The position numbers and the translations under genes were made by a program. The notes below the pieces were generated by a model. The model was given only the letters and a program-made list of their open reading frames with translations. It searched no databases and had not been told where the DNA came from. From positions 62,001 to 126,000 of the forward strand of contig NZ_LMCP01000008.1 of the NCBI RefSeq assembly GCF_001425625.1: a stretch of 64,000 bases of DNA. The letters are read 5' to 3'. This document shows positions 29,272 through 36,747 of the stretch, in pieces (position 1 is the first letter of the stretch; every line of letters starts with the position of its first letter). The DNA is from Mesorhizobium sp. Root102 (GTDB lineage: Bacteria; Pseudomonadota; Alphaproteobacteria; Rhizobiales; Rhizobiaceae).

Positions 29272-30363
29272 TCATTTTACCTGCAGCATTTCGGTCCACA
29301 TGTCCTGCATCTTCTTGTCGAGATCGGCATTCGGCGCCGGATAGGCCTGGGCGCGCGCCAGGAAGCCCGGCTGCTCGTCGAAGCGCAGGACCTTCTTCTG
29401 GTCGTCGGTCAGCGCTGCCTTGGTGTTCGCCGGCATGCCCCAATAGCAGGACGAGGTGGCAAGCCGCGCCTGGCCCTCCGGGCTCATAATGTACTGGATG
29501 AATTTCAGCGCCATGTCCTTGTTCTTGGAATCCTTGAACATGGCCAGCGACTGCGACCACAGAACCGCACCCTCCTTGGGGACGGAGAAGTCGAGCGCCG
29601 GGTTCTCCTTGGCCAATCCCGCCGTCACCCATTCGCCGCCGCCGACCAGTATGTCGACTTCGCCCGTGGCCAGCGCCGTCTGGCTGGCGGTCACTTCACC
29701 GACCAGCTTGGCATTGGCCTTCATCTTCAAAAGCTCTTCCTTGAGGGCGGGGAGGTCGGCTTCGGTCAGCTCAGCCGTCTTCTTGCCGATGGCGAGTGCT
29801 GCCATGCCGATAACCGGCAGGTAGTAGTCGTAGATCGCAACCTTGCCCTTGTACTTGTCGCCGGTCAGCGCCGCCATCGACTGCATGTCTGCCGGATCGA
29901 CCTTGGTCTTGTTGTAGCCGATCGTGTTGTAGCCGAACTTTTCGGTAATGCCGTAGCGCTTGCCGCCGACCACGGTGGAGCCGTCCATCTTCACCTGCGG
30001 GAACAGGTCGGCCAACGGCAGTTTGTCTTCCGGCAATGGCTCGAACAGGCCCTTTTCGACACCGCGCGGCACGTCGATGCTATCGATCACCATCACGTCC
30101 CAGTCGCCCGGCTGCGACTGCTCGACGATGGCGAGGCCTGCGCCGGTGCCTTCGAATTCCTTGACGTTGACCTTGACGCCATTGGCCTTCTCGAAGGGCT
30201 GCAGCAACGCTGGATCGGCATGATCGCACCAGATTAGCGCGTTGAGGTCGGCGGCCTGGGCAGCGCTGCCAGCTCCGAGCAGCAGCGCCGTGGCGGCGCA
30301 CGCTGCATGCAGATGGCTTGTGAGAATGGAAAGCGGATTCCTGGATGCGGATTTTGCGGACAT
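29272..30363 (-). CDS. Polyamine-type periplasmic binding protein
   Basis: The 363-residue binding protein has a signal peptide (AACAATALLLGAGSAAQA, cleavage near residue 37) and a mature start of ADLNALIWCDHAD. It is the first gene of the second ABC operon, divergent from the TetR gene at 30455. Two palindromes in between should regulate it. Confidence 0.88.
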   Translation of the reverse strand: MSAKSASRNPLSILTSHLHAACAATALLLGAGSAAQAADLNALIWCDHADPALLQPFEKANGVKVNVKEFEGTGAGLAIVEQSQPGDWDVMVIDSIDVPRGVEKGLFEPLPEDKLPLADLFPQVKMDGSTVVGGKRYGITEKFGYNTIGYNKTKVDPADMQSMAALTGDKYKGKVAIYDYYLPVIGMAALAIGKKTAELTEADLPALKEELLKMKANAKLVGEVTASQTALATGEVDILVGGGEWVTAGLAKENPALDFSVPKEGAVLWSQSLAMFKDSKNKDMALKFIQYIMSPEGQARLATSSCYWGMPANTKAALTDDQKKVLRFDEQPGFLARAQAYPAPNADLDKKMQDMWTEMLQVK

Positions 30364-30400
30364 CGAGTGTTCTCCCTTGCCTTTGTGGCTTCTTGCAAAA

Positions 30401-30430
30401 AATTGAACCAATTCTAAAATTGAGTCAATT
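30401..30430. promoter_or_regulatory. Tandem operator palindromes for the divergent TetR
   Basis: Two 13-bp imperfect palindromes, AATTGAACCAATT (30401-30413) and AATTGAGTCAATT (30418-30430), lie 17 bp apart centre to centre. Each is followed by CT. They sit in the AT-rich gap between the divergent binding-protein and TetR genes, the expected place for an autoregulating TetR operator. Confidence 0.7.
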
Positions 30431-30454
30431 CTGTTTTTATGGCAAGGGGCTCTC

Positions 30455-31069
30455 ATGAGCGGATTGCGGGCAAGGCAAAAGGCGGACCGGCACCGGCGCA
30501 TCATCGAGGCGGCGGCGGAACTGTTTCGCGAGGCCGGCTATGAAGGCGCCAAGATCGAGGCGATCGCCGCCCAGGCCGAGGTCTCGGTCGGCACCATCTA
30601 CAACTACTATGAGAACAAGGGCGACATCCTCGGCGCCATCGTCTCATTGGAGGTCAACGAGGTGCTAAATGCGGGTGAGGGCGTCGTCGCCAGGCCGCCG
30701 GCCAATGTCGGCGACGCGCTGGACACGCTGGTCGGCATCTATATCGAGCACTCGCTGCACTATCTCAGCAAGGAGATGTGGCGGCAGGCGATGGCGATCT
30801 CGACGCAACTGCCCGACAGCCCGTTCGGCCAGGCCTACACCGCGCTCGATCGCGCGCTGACCGAGCAGATCCGCGCCCTGATCGCCCGGCTGCAGGCGCT
30901 CGGCCTCGTGCGGCAGGATATCGACGGCGCAGCACTTGGCGAACTGATCTTCAACAACATGAACATGATGTTCATCGAATTCGTGAAGCGCGAGGCGGCG
31001 AGGATACCGGAGCTACGCGCGGCGATACGAAGGCAGAACCGCATTTTGGTGGCGGCGATTGCGGTGTGA
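30455..31069 (+). CDS. TetR-family transcriptional regulator
   Basis: This 204-residue regulator has an HTH at about residues 10-60 (GAKIEAIAAQAEVSVGTIYNYYENKGDIL). The C-terminal part is helical. Divergent orientation and the tandem palindromes argue that it represses the ABC operon and itself. Confidence 0.9.
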   Translation: MSGLRARQKADRHRRIIEAAAELFREAGYEGAKIEAIAAQAEVSVGTIYNYYENKGDILGAIVSLEVNEVLNAGEGVVARPPANVGDALDTLVGIYIEHSLHYLSKEMWRQAMAISTQLPDSPFGQAYTALDRALTEQIRALIARLQALGLVRQDIDGAALGELIFNNMNMMFIEFVKREAARIPELRAAIRRQNRILVAAIAV

Positions 31070-31178
31070 TTGGCAGGAAAAGGCAGCAGCATCGATCGAT
31101 GGATCAAAAACCGCTGTTCGGCCTCTTGAGTGGCATTTAAAATCTGCTACAACCCCAGGATGCATTAGGGAGGGGTCG

Positions 31179-31745
31179 ATGCAGTTTTCAATTTGGCATT
31201 GGGCAATAGTTCTGTTGTTGATTGGCGTGCCTGTCTTCTTTGCGCTCCGATCGGCTCGCAAGCCCTCACAGAACTCGGCAGATCTCGCCGGATTCGGAGG
31301 ATGGCTGATGCTTCTCGCGATCGGGCAGGCCCTGTCCCCATTGCGCACGCTCGCCGAATTGGGTTCCTCGATCGATGGCTACAACCAGCTCATGCTGGTG
31401 CCGAACGGACCCATGGTGGTCTATGTCGAGGTTGCGCTGCTGCTGGCATTTCTGGTGCTTCAACTGGTGGTGCTTGTTGCCATGCTGTGGCGGAGCCGTC
31501 GGTTCAAGCAGTTGTTTCTCATCCAGTGGCTTGCAATCCCGGTGGTCTTCATCCTGGACGCGGCCTGGGTTTCCATGGCTCTCGGGGTTCCGGTCGGGCA
31601 ATTGGTCACCGGAGACACGCTTGCGGTGCAGATAGTCTCGTTTGTGCTGACAGGACTCTGGGTCGCTTACGTCTACAAGTCCGTCAGGGTGCGGAACACG
31701 TTCACCCGGGTGAGGGCATCCGCCCAGGTCGCGAGCGCGTCCTAG
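31179..31745 (+). CDS. DUF2569-like membrane protein
   Basis: The 188-residue product has four to five hydrophobic segments (IVLLLIGVPVFFAL, GFGGWLMLLAIGQAL, LLLAFLVLQLVVLVAML and others) and the GGWL motif typical of the DUF2569 family. GGGAGGGG precedes the ATG. Function is unknown. A hairpin of similar arms (about 31808-31845) follows. Confidence 0.75.
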   Translation: MQFSIWHWAIVLLLIGVPVFFALRSARKPSQNSADLAGFGGWLMLLAIGQALSPLRTLAELGSSIDGYNQLMLVPNGPMVVYVEVALLLAFLVLQLVVLVAMLWRSRRFKQLFLIQWLAIPVVFILDAAWVSMALGVPVGQLVTGDTLAVQIVSFVLTGLWVAYVYKSVRVRNTFTRVRASAQVASAS

Positions 31746-32297
31746 AGGCCATAAGGATCGGCGTGACCGCTGCGTCTGCCCGTCGCTACCTGATGAGGGT
31801 GGGTCAGAAAGAAAGACGCCAAGATTGCTCTCGGCGCCTTCTTTATCACATGATCATCTAGACGATGGTCGCTACTACCCAAAGGCAGAGCGCCACATCA
31901 ATCTTGACCACTATGGTCGGATTGGTGCGTTTCCACATGGGAAAGCCCCTGGACCACGGCGCCGCAGCCCTTTGGAGGGACACGGTTAGCGCACCATCGA
32001 AGGACTTATACCCGGCCTTCATGGCAGCATCGGACCGGCTTCTGCGTTTGCAACCACTTCCGCCGGGCCCGTCCGAATCTGCGGGGCGTCGCGATTTTTC
32101 CATTGGCACCGCCAACCGATTCCGCTTCGGGCCCAGTACGGGCCTCAGGGTGTTCCCTTCGGGTCTCCACTTTTCGAAGGCGTTCCGTCGGGGCCTGAGC
32201 GCCGGAGATATGGGAGCGCTAGCTATGTGGCGCAATGCCCAAGTCCAACATGTTGCGGCACAGTCGGCGCGGGGGAAAGTGCGAAATTCGGAGCGGT
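31746..32297. other. Intergenic region without a convincing gene
   Basis: About 550 bases separate the membrane protein from the tRNA-like sequence. An inverted repeat at about 31806-31846 (GACGCC and GGCGCC with flanking A/T arms) can terminate transcripts from either side. A minus-strand frame ending at 31858 could encode a 26-residue single-helix peptide (MWKRTNPTIVVKIDVALCLW...) preceded by GGGG, but support is thin. The rest shows nothing recognisable. Confidence 0.35.
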
Positions 32298-32371
32298 GTC
32301 GCCTGAGGGACTCGAACCCCCGACCCAATAGTTTGCAAGGGTACTAATCAACCAGCTGAGCTGGAGGCGGC
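32298..32371 (-). tRNA. Aberrant tRNA-like sequence (possible tRNA pseudogene)
   Basis: The minus strand has a good T-arm (GGGGG-TTCGAGT-CCCTC), an acceptor pair GCCGCCT/AGGCGAC with one mismatch, and a D-arm start AGCTCAGCTGGTT. Total length, 74 bases, is normal. The D-stem 3' half and anticodon stem do not pair properly; the nearest reading gives a loop with TGC (Ala). The 3' end is followed by ACCG, not a clean CCA. It is either a decayed tRNA or a tRNA-like element. Confidence 0.45.
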
Positions 32372-32451
32372 GCATTACCCCTACCATTACCCAAACACTG
32401 CAATCCTAGATTTCTTAGAGCCGAAGAATACAACTAAGTCATTGATTTTGC

Positions 32452-32527
32452 TGGTGCCCCCGGACGGAATCGAACCGCCGACCTTCGGTTTACAAAACCG
32501 CTGCTCTACCAGCTGAGCTACAAGGGC
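32452..32527 (-). tRNA. tRNA-Thr (TGT)
   Basis: The minus strand folds as a full cloverleaf: acceptor GCCCTTG, D-arm AGCTCAGCTGGTAGAGC, anticodon arm with loop TTTGTAA (anticodon TGT), and T-arm GGCGG-TTCGATT-CCGTC. The genome encodes the CCA end. It reads ACA and wobble Thr codons. Confidence 0.92.
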
Positions 32528-32682
32528 ACGGCGCTCCGTTAGCATATTTGTTGCGCCAGTAAAGACAAAACTCCGTTTTTTACCCGGCATGTCGCATGGG
32601 CCGTCGGCGAGGCGCATCCTGAAAAGCGCCGGATTGCTTCCTACATCTAGGGAAGGTGCAATTGCTTCGAGCAGGGTGTCGC

Positions 32683-32850
32683 ATGATCAGATTTGTCATC
32701 ATTCTCCCGATCATCTTCGTGTCCTGGATGCTGCTGGTGAAGATCGTCAGCGATGTGAAGAGGGCCAATGTCGACTGGACCGGCGTCACCACCATCATCG
32801 GCTTCATCGCGCTCGCCTTCTGGCTTCGCCATGTCACGGGTATGGGGTGA
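32683..32850 (+). CDS. Small membrane protein
   Basis: The 55-residue product (MIRFVIILPIIFVSWMLLVK...) has two hydrophobic helices at about 2-20 and 32-48. ATG 32683 starts the hydrophobic segment directly. Similar tiny membrane proteins are common in rhizobia; function is unknown. Confidence 0.5.
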   Translation: MIRFVIILPIIFVSWMLLVKIVSDVKRANVDWTGVTTIIGFIALAFWLRHVTGMG

Positions 32851-32856
32851 GAGAGG

Positions 32857-32899
32857 GGGGAATAGGGGAATAGGGGAATAGGGGAATAGGGGAATAGGG
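32857..32899 (+). repeat. Perfect 8-bp tandem repeat, five copies
   Basis: GGGGAATA is repeated exactly five times and followed by GGG. It lies six bases after the small membrane gene and about 100 bases upstream of the His-rich protein gene. Perfect short repeats like this change copy number readily. Confidence 0.85.
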
Positions 32900-33006
32900 T
32901 TCCCCCTCGAAAAAATCTCCTTGACCTATCGAACCTTTTCCCGCGCTGCGCCGACTGATCTCCAGAGGCGAATGGGTCGCCTCGATCAAGGATCCAGGAG
33001 ATCATC

Positions 33007-33225
33007 ATGTTCAAGCGCACTCTTACCTCAGGCCTCGTCGCCATTTTCGTCGCCACCGGCGCGCTCGCCGGCACTGTCGGCACGTCGTCAGCCCACGGCA
33101 TGCACGGCCATCATCATCACCACAACCATCACAAGAAGCACTTCAAGAAGTTCTGGTGGAAGCACTACAACCACCACCACAACCATCATCACCACAGGCA
33201 CGGCAGGGTGATCATTTTCCTTTGA
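33007..33225 (+). CDS. Secreted histidine-rich protein
   Basis: The 72-residue product has a signal peptide (LVAIFVATGALAGTVGTSSA) and a mature part dominated by His (runs such as HGHHHHHNHH), with Lys and Trp. This suggests a periplasmic or secreted metal-binding peptide (Ni, Zn or Cu). It shares its signal peptide and leader with the gene at 34844. A strong terminator follows. Confidence 0.75.
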   Translation: MFKRTLTSGLVAIFVATGALAGTVGTSSAHGMHGHHHHHNHHKKHFKKFWWKHYNHHHNHHHHRHGRVIIFL

Positions 33226-33247
33226 TGGAGGGACCCATTCTTCCAAG

Positions 33248-33272
33248 AGGGCGGCTTCGGCCGCCCTTTTTT
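33248..33272 (+). terminator. Terminator after the His-rich gene
   Basis: An AGGGCGGC/GCCGCCCT stem with a TTCG tetraloop runs into six Ts. It is a textbook rho-independent terminator. Confidence 0.85.
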
Positions 33273-33426
33273 GCATTGGCGATCACCTTGTGAAGCGGGA
33301 CGGCAAAGCTGCCGATCTCCCCCCATGGGCATGGCTATCGCATATGGCGCTCCCCTCTCCGTCTCGGGCTTCGCCCGAGCCACCTTGTATCTACACGAGA
33401 GAGATTTCGTGGGATTAGAGCGATTG

Positions 33427-33460
33427 AGCCAAGGTCCGGGTGGCCGCCCGGACCTTGGCT
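33427..33460 (+). ncRNA. Candidate IS110 bridge-RNA stem in the non-coding end
   Basis: A perfect 14-bp inverted repeat (AGCCAAGGTCCGGG and CCCGGACCTTGGCT, six-base loop) lies 119 bases before the transposase start. IS110 elements are known to encode a structured bridge RNA in the non-coding end next to the transposase gene; this hairpin would be one stem of it. RNA ends and loops were not determined. Confidence 0.4.
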
Positions 33461-33578
33461 TGGCGAAGTCGCCCGTACCCCCTGAGGTTACAGCCGCGGG
33501 AGAGCTTGGGACCTTCGCCTTCATCACGCACGACCGAACAGTCGCTTGGTTCCAACCGTACGCACAAGGCAGGTTACC

Positions 33579-34505
33579 GTGAACAAGATTATTTGTGGAG
33601 TTGATGTTTCGAAAGATTGGCTGGACGCGCATGTCTGGCCGGGCGGAGCGGCAGAGCGCTTCGCCAACGACGCGGCCGGGATCGCAGCTCTTTGGCTGTT
33701 CTGTCGCAGCCATGGTGCAGCCCTCACGGTGATGGAGGCGTCCGGCGGCTATGAGCGGCTGGGGTTCATGCTTTTGTGGGCGCACGGCATGCCGTGCGGC
33801 GTGGTCGTGCGCCGTTTCGCCGAGGCGATGGGCTATCTTGAGAAGACCGACAGGATCGACGCTGCTGTCATCGCCCATTACGGCGCAGTCAAGAACACGG
33901 TGCCGACGCCGCCGCCAAGCGCTGCCCAGCAGCGGCTTGCCGCGTTGGTTGGCCGGCTTTGCCAGATTGTCGGCGATGCGACCATCAACAAACAGCGTAG
34001 AAGTGCCGCACGCGACGCTGAGGTATGCGCCAGCATCGAGGCGATGCTGGCCTTCCTTAAGCGCGAGCAACGGCGCCTGGAAGGCGAGATTGCCTCGATG
34101 ATCGATGACGATCCGCTGTGGGCTAGGCTGGAGCGGGCCTTTCGTTCGCTCAAGGGCGTGGCCGGACGCACCGTCGCCCGCCTGATGGCCGAACTGCCAG
34201 AGATCGGCCTCATCTCCAACAAGGCCATCGCCAAGCTGGCAGGCCTCGCTCCCTTCGCCAACGATAGTGGCAAGCGCACCGGCAACAGGCATGTGCGAGG
34301 CGGACGCGCCGGGCCGCGTGGCATCCTCTTCATCGTCGCAGCCATCGTGGCCAAATTCGATCCTCATCTCAAAGCTTTCGCTCAACGGTTGCAACAGGCG
34401 GGAAAGCCCAAAATGCTCATCCGCATCGCACTCGCCAGAAAACTCCTGGTCATCCTCAATGCAAAAGCACGCGATGCGCGCAACGAGGTCGCAATTGCAA
34501 CTTGA
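33579..34505 (+). CDS. IS110-family transposase (DEDD recombinase)
   Basis: The 308-residue protein has an N-terminal RuvC-like domain with acidic residues in CGVDVSKDW, TVMEASGGYE and KTDRIDAAVIAHY. A coiled coil lies at about 150-180, and a C-terminal Tnp domain has the presumed catalytic serine in ANDSGKRTG. The frame is complete; the start is GTG 33579. The element recombines without terminal repeats under guidance of an RNA. It appears intact and possibly active. Confidence 0.88.
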   Translation: MNKIICGVDVSKDWLDAHVWPGGAAERFANDAAGIAALWLFCRSHGAALTVMEASGGYERLGFMLLWAHGMPCGVVVRRFAEAMGYLEKTDRIDAAVIAHYGAVKNTVPTPPPSAAQQRLAALVGRLCQIVGDATINKQRRSAARDAEVCASIEAMLAFLKREQRRLEGEIASMIDDDPLWARLERAFRSLKGVAGRTVARLMAELPEIGLISNKAIAKLAGLAPFANDSGKRTGNRHVRGGRAGPRGILFIVAAIVAKFDPHLKAFAQRLQQAGKPKMLIRIALARKLLVILNAKARDARNEVAIAT

Positions 34506-34521
34506 CACCCCAGATAGTCGC

Positions 34522-34611
34522 TCTCCCCCACTTTGTTGGGGCGAGGAACCCAGGCCTTTGAAGGCCGCGACCTCGGCGGTTGGTTTCCTCGCCCCCATGA
34601 AATGGGGGAGA
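34522..34611. repeat. Large inverted repeat downstream of the IS
   Basis: Arms of about 26 bases (34522-34547 and 34586-34611) are near-exact reverse complements (TCTCCCCCA...GGGGCGAGGA). The pattern matches the palindromic intergenic repeats common in rhizobia. It begins 17 bases after the transposase stop and may be the target into which the IS inserted. Confidence 0.7.
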
Positions 34612-34843
34612 GGTGGCCGCGTAGCGGTCGGAGAGGGGGCTGGCGCTGCCCTGGCCGCAAGCGGGAGATCGCTGTCAATCGCCAACGTTTTGCAGGTCGA
34701 ACTCGACGCCGCACGTCCTCCGCCCAGGCGATCCAAGCCAGCTCCAGAAAAATCGAAAAAAAATTCGAACCTTTTTCCGTGCCGAAACGACTGATGATCA
34801 AGAGGCGGACGGATCGCCTCGGTCAACGAAGCAAGGAGATCAT

Positions 34844-35150
34844 CATGTTCAAGAACACACTCGTTTCCGGCCTCATCGCCACCGCCGTCGCCGCCACCGC
34901 GCTGGTCGGCACCGTCCAGCCTTCGGCCGCTCACAGCCATCATCACAACCATGACCTCGGCATCGGCATTGCCGCCGGCGTCGGCGGCTTCGTCCTCGGC
35001 AGCCTGCTCGCCCAGCCGCGCACCGTCTATGTCGACGAAGACGGCGGCTCCTGGCACGTCCGCCGCTGCTACGATCGTTACGCGAGCTACGACGTGGACT
35101 CCGACAGCTATCTCGGCCACGACGGCTACCGTCACTACTGCCGGCTCTGA
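34844..35150 (+). CDS. Secreted BA14K-like protein with His tract
   Basis: The 102-residue product starts MFKNTLVSGLIATAVAAT, nearly identical to the signal peptide of the gene at 33007. A His tract (HSHHHNH) follows, then a glycine-rich hydrophobic segment and a C-terminal motif (CYDRYASYDVDSDSYLGHDG...HYC) of the BA14K type, which has been described as lectin-like in Brucella. The leader is also similar to that of the paralogue. AAGGAG precedes the ATG. Confidence 0.8.
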
Positions 35151-35167
35151 GAGGAGGTGGCGTTTCA

Positions 35168-35208
35168 GCAACAGAAGAGGGGCTCGCGCGAGCCCCTTTT
35201 CTGTTGCT
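35168..35208 (+). terminator. Long palindromic terminator after the BA14K-like gene
   Basis: GCAACAGAA...GGGGCTCG and its complement pair over about 20 bp with CGCG at the centre, including a run of Ts on the descending arm. It works as a terminator in either direction. Confidence 0.8.
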
Positions 35209-35352
35209 TCGATGGTAGCGGAGCCTGCTCCATCGGTCGACTTTCAACGTCGGTGGCACAGAGCTGAAGCGATTGCCTTGGGCGGCCGACCTGGGCGGTG
35301 TATAGTGATTTTCCGAGCGTCTATTCTAAGCTTAATAAGTGGGGAGAGACCC

Positions 35353-35712
35353 TTGGACGAGCAGAACCCGAAGGAAGACCTGATCGAAACGGTTTTCCGA
35401 AACGGCACCGTCACCACTGTCGGTATCCTGCTAGCGTTTTCGCTGGGCTTTATCACCCATTGGGCCGCCAACCCGATCCCGTGGCAGACCTATCATCTTG
35501 TCGCCGTCCTGCCGATCCTCATCGGCATCGCCTTGCAGATGCGGGCGCTGTCGCTCCTCCTCGACATAAAATCCCTGCAGCGGCGGGTCTATAAACACGC
35601 TAACCGCATCTTTATCGCCGGCCTCGTCTTCACCGCCTGCGGCGTCGGCTTGGCGATTCTGCTCGATTTCTTCGAAATTGCGACCAAGAGCGCGCTGCCC
35701 GGGGCAAGCTGA
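35353..35712 (+). CDS. Hypothetical membrane protein
   Basis: The 119-residue product has three hydrophobic helices (VTTVGILLAFSLGFI, LVAVLPILIGIALQM and FIAGLVFTACGVGLAILL). Start is TTG 35353, five bases after GGGGAGAG; no ATG lies nearby in frame. It converges on the IclR gene with no gap. Family unknown. Confidence 0.65.
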   Translation: MDEQNPKEDLIETVFRNGTVTTVGILLAFSLGFITHWAANPIPWQTYHLVAVLPILIGIALQMRALSLLLDIKSLQRRVYKHANRIFIAGLVFTACGVGLAILLDFFEIATKSALPGAS

Positions 35713-36534
35713 TCAGCCTGCCTTCACACCGCCGATCATCCTGGTTACTTCGGCAGCGGCATCGCGCACCAGCGGGCCGATTTCGGCCAGCCGCTCCGGC
35801 GTCACCCGAACGGTCGGCCCGGAGACCGACACGCCGCCGATCGGCTCGCCGAATTCGTTGAAGATGGCGGCCGCCACGCAGCGCATGCCGGGGTGCCGCT
35901 CCTCGTCGTCGACCGACCAGCCGCGCAGCTTGATAACAGCCAAGTCGTGGGCAAGTGCCGAAATGTCGGACAGCGTCCTGTCGGTGAAGCGCTGCAGGCC
36001 TGCCTTGCGCAGGATGGTTCCGACGCGCTCCGGCTCGAGATGCGCCAGCACCGCCTTGCCGATGCCGGACGCGTGGAAGGGGCTGCGCGTGCCCGGCCGG
36101 AAGAACGCGCGGATCGCCTGATGCGTCTCGACCTGGCTGACGAAGACGACGCAATCATCCTCGGCGACGCCGAGATTGGCGGTTTCGCCGGTTCTTTCCA
36201 TCAATTCCTGCATGACCACGCGGGCGCGGTCGACCAGCTTGCGACGGCGCAGGAACGCCGCGCCCATGCGGTAGGTCTCGACGCCGATCGACCACAGCTG
36301 GTCGCTGGTGTCGAATTCGACCATGCCGTGGTTTTCGAGCGTCATCAGCATGCGGTAGGCGGTGGAGGCGGCAAGGCCGCTCTGCGCTGATATCTCGCTC
36401 AGCGACAGGCCACTTCCTTCCGCGACAATGGCCAGTATGCGCAGCGCCCGATCGAGCGACTGCACCGAACTGGCCTCGGATGGACCGTTGAAGGCGCGCG
36501 GCCGGCCGCGCTGGCGTTTCTCAGTCGATTCCAT
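35713..36534 (-). CDS. IclR-family regulator of the glyoxylate operon
   Basis: This regulator of about 273 residues has an N-terminal winged HTH at about 30-90 (GLSLSEISAQSGLAASTAYRML) and a C-terminal IclR ligand domain. It is divergent from gcl, so it most likely controls the gcl-hyi-glxR operon, perhaps by sensing glyoxylate or a precursor. Start is set at ATG 36534 (MESTEKRQRG); a GTG at 36585 is possible. Confidence 0.85.
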   Translation of the reverse strand: MESTEKRQRGRPRAFNGPSEASSVQSLDRALRILAIVAEGSGLSLSEISAQSGLAASTAYRMLMTLENHGMVEFDTSDQLWSIGVETYRMGAAFLRRRKLVDRARVVMQELMERTGETANLGVAEDDCVVFVSQVETHQAIRAFFRPGTRSPFHASGIGKAVLAHLEPERVGTILRKAGLQRFTDRTLSDISALAHDLAVIKLRGWSVDDEERHPGMRCVAAAIFNEFGEPIGGVSVSGPTVRVTPERLAEIGPLVRDAAAEVTRMIGGVKAG

Positions 36535-36585
36535 AGCGCCATTCTCGGCCGATTTCGCTAAACGCACAATGAAATAGTTTTTCAC

Positions 36586-36747
36586 GCGGCTCGTGGGATG
36601 AATACCTGGAAAACGGAAAATTCAATAAAATCAGAAATATGACGCCGTTTTCTAGAAATGAAAAAATATTCTGAAAAAATTGAAAAATAGCCGGCTTGGT
36701 GACATTCTCAGCTCATCCAACAATGACAAACCCGTGGAGGGCTGAAA
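36586..36747. promoter_or_regulatory. Divergent IclR/gcl control region
   Basis: This AT-rich gap holds the palindrome TTTCTAGAAA (36649-36658) and several A/T-rich half-sites (GAAAA, TTCAATAAAA). The placement fits an IclR operator for the gcl operon; no binding is shown by sequence alone. Confidence 0.5.

Larger units (their letters stand above)
33380..34520 (+). mobile_element. IS110-family insertion sequence (approximate limits)
   Basis: A DEDD transposase gene is preceded by about 200 non-coding bases with a long perfect hairpin (33427-33460) and followed immediately by palindromic repeat sequence. IS110 elements lack terminal inverted repeats, so the exact ends cannot be set from one copy; the limits given are estimates. 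It lies between two paralogous secreted-protein genes. Confidence 0.6.

Noticed and set aside
32298..32371. The tRNA-like sequence as part of tmRNA
   Set aside because: No tag-peptide coding sequence, acceptor CCA or tmRNA core was visible around it.
32857..32899. Tandem repeat as a CRISPR array
   Set aside because: The unit is 8 bp with no spacers and no cas genes nearby.
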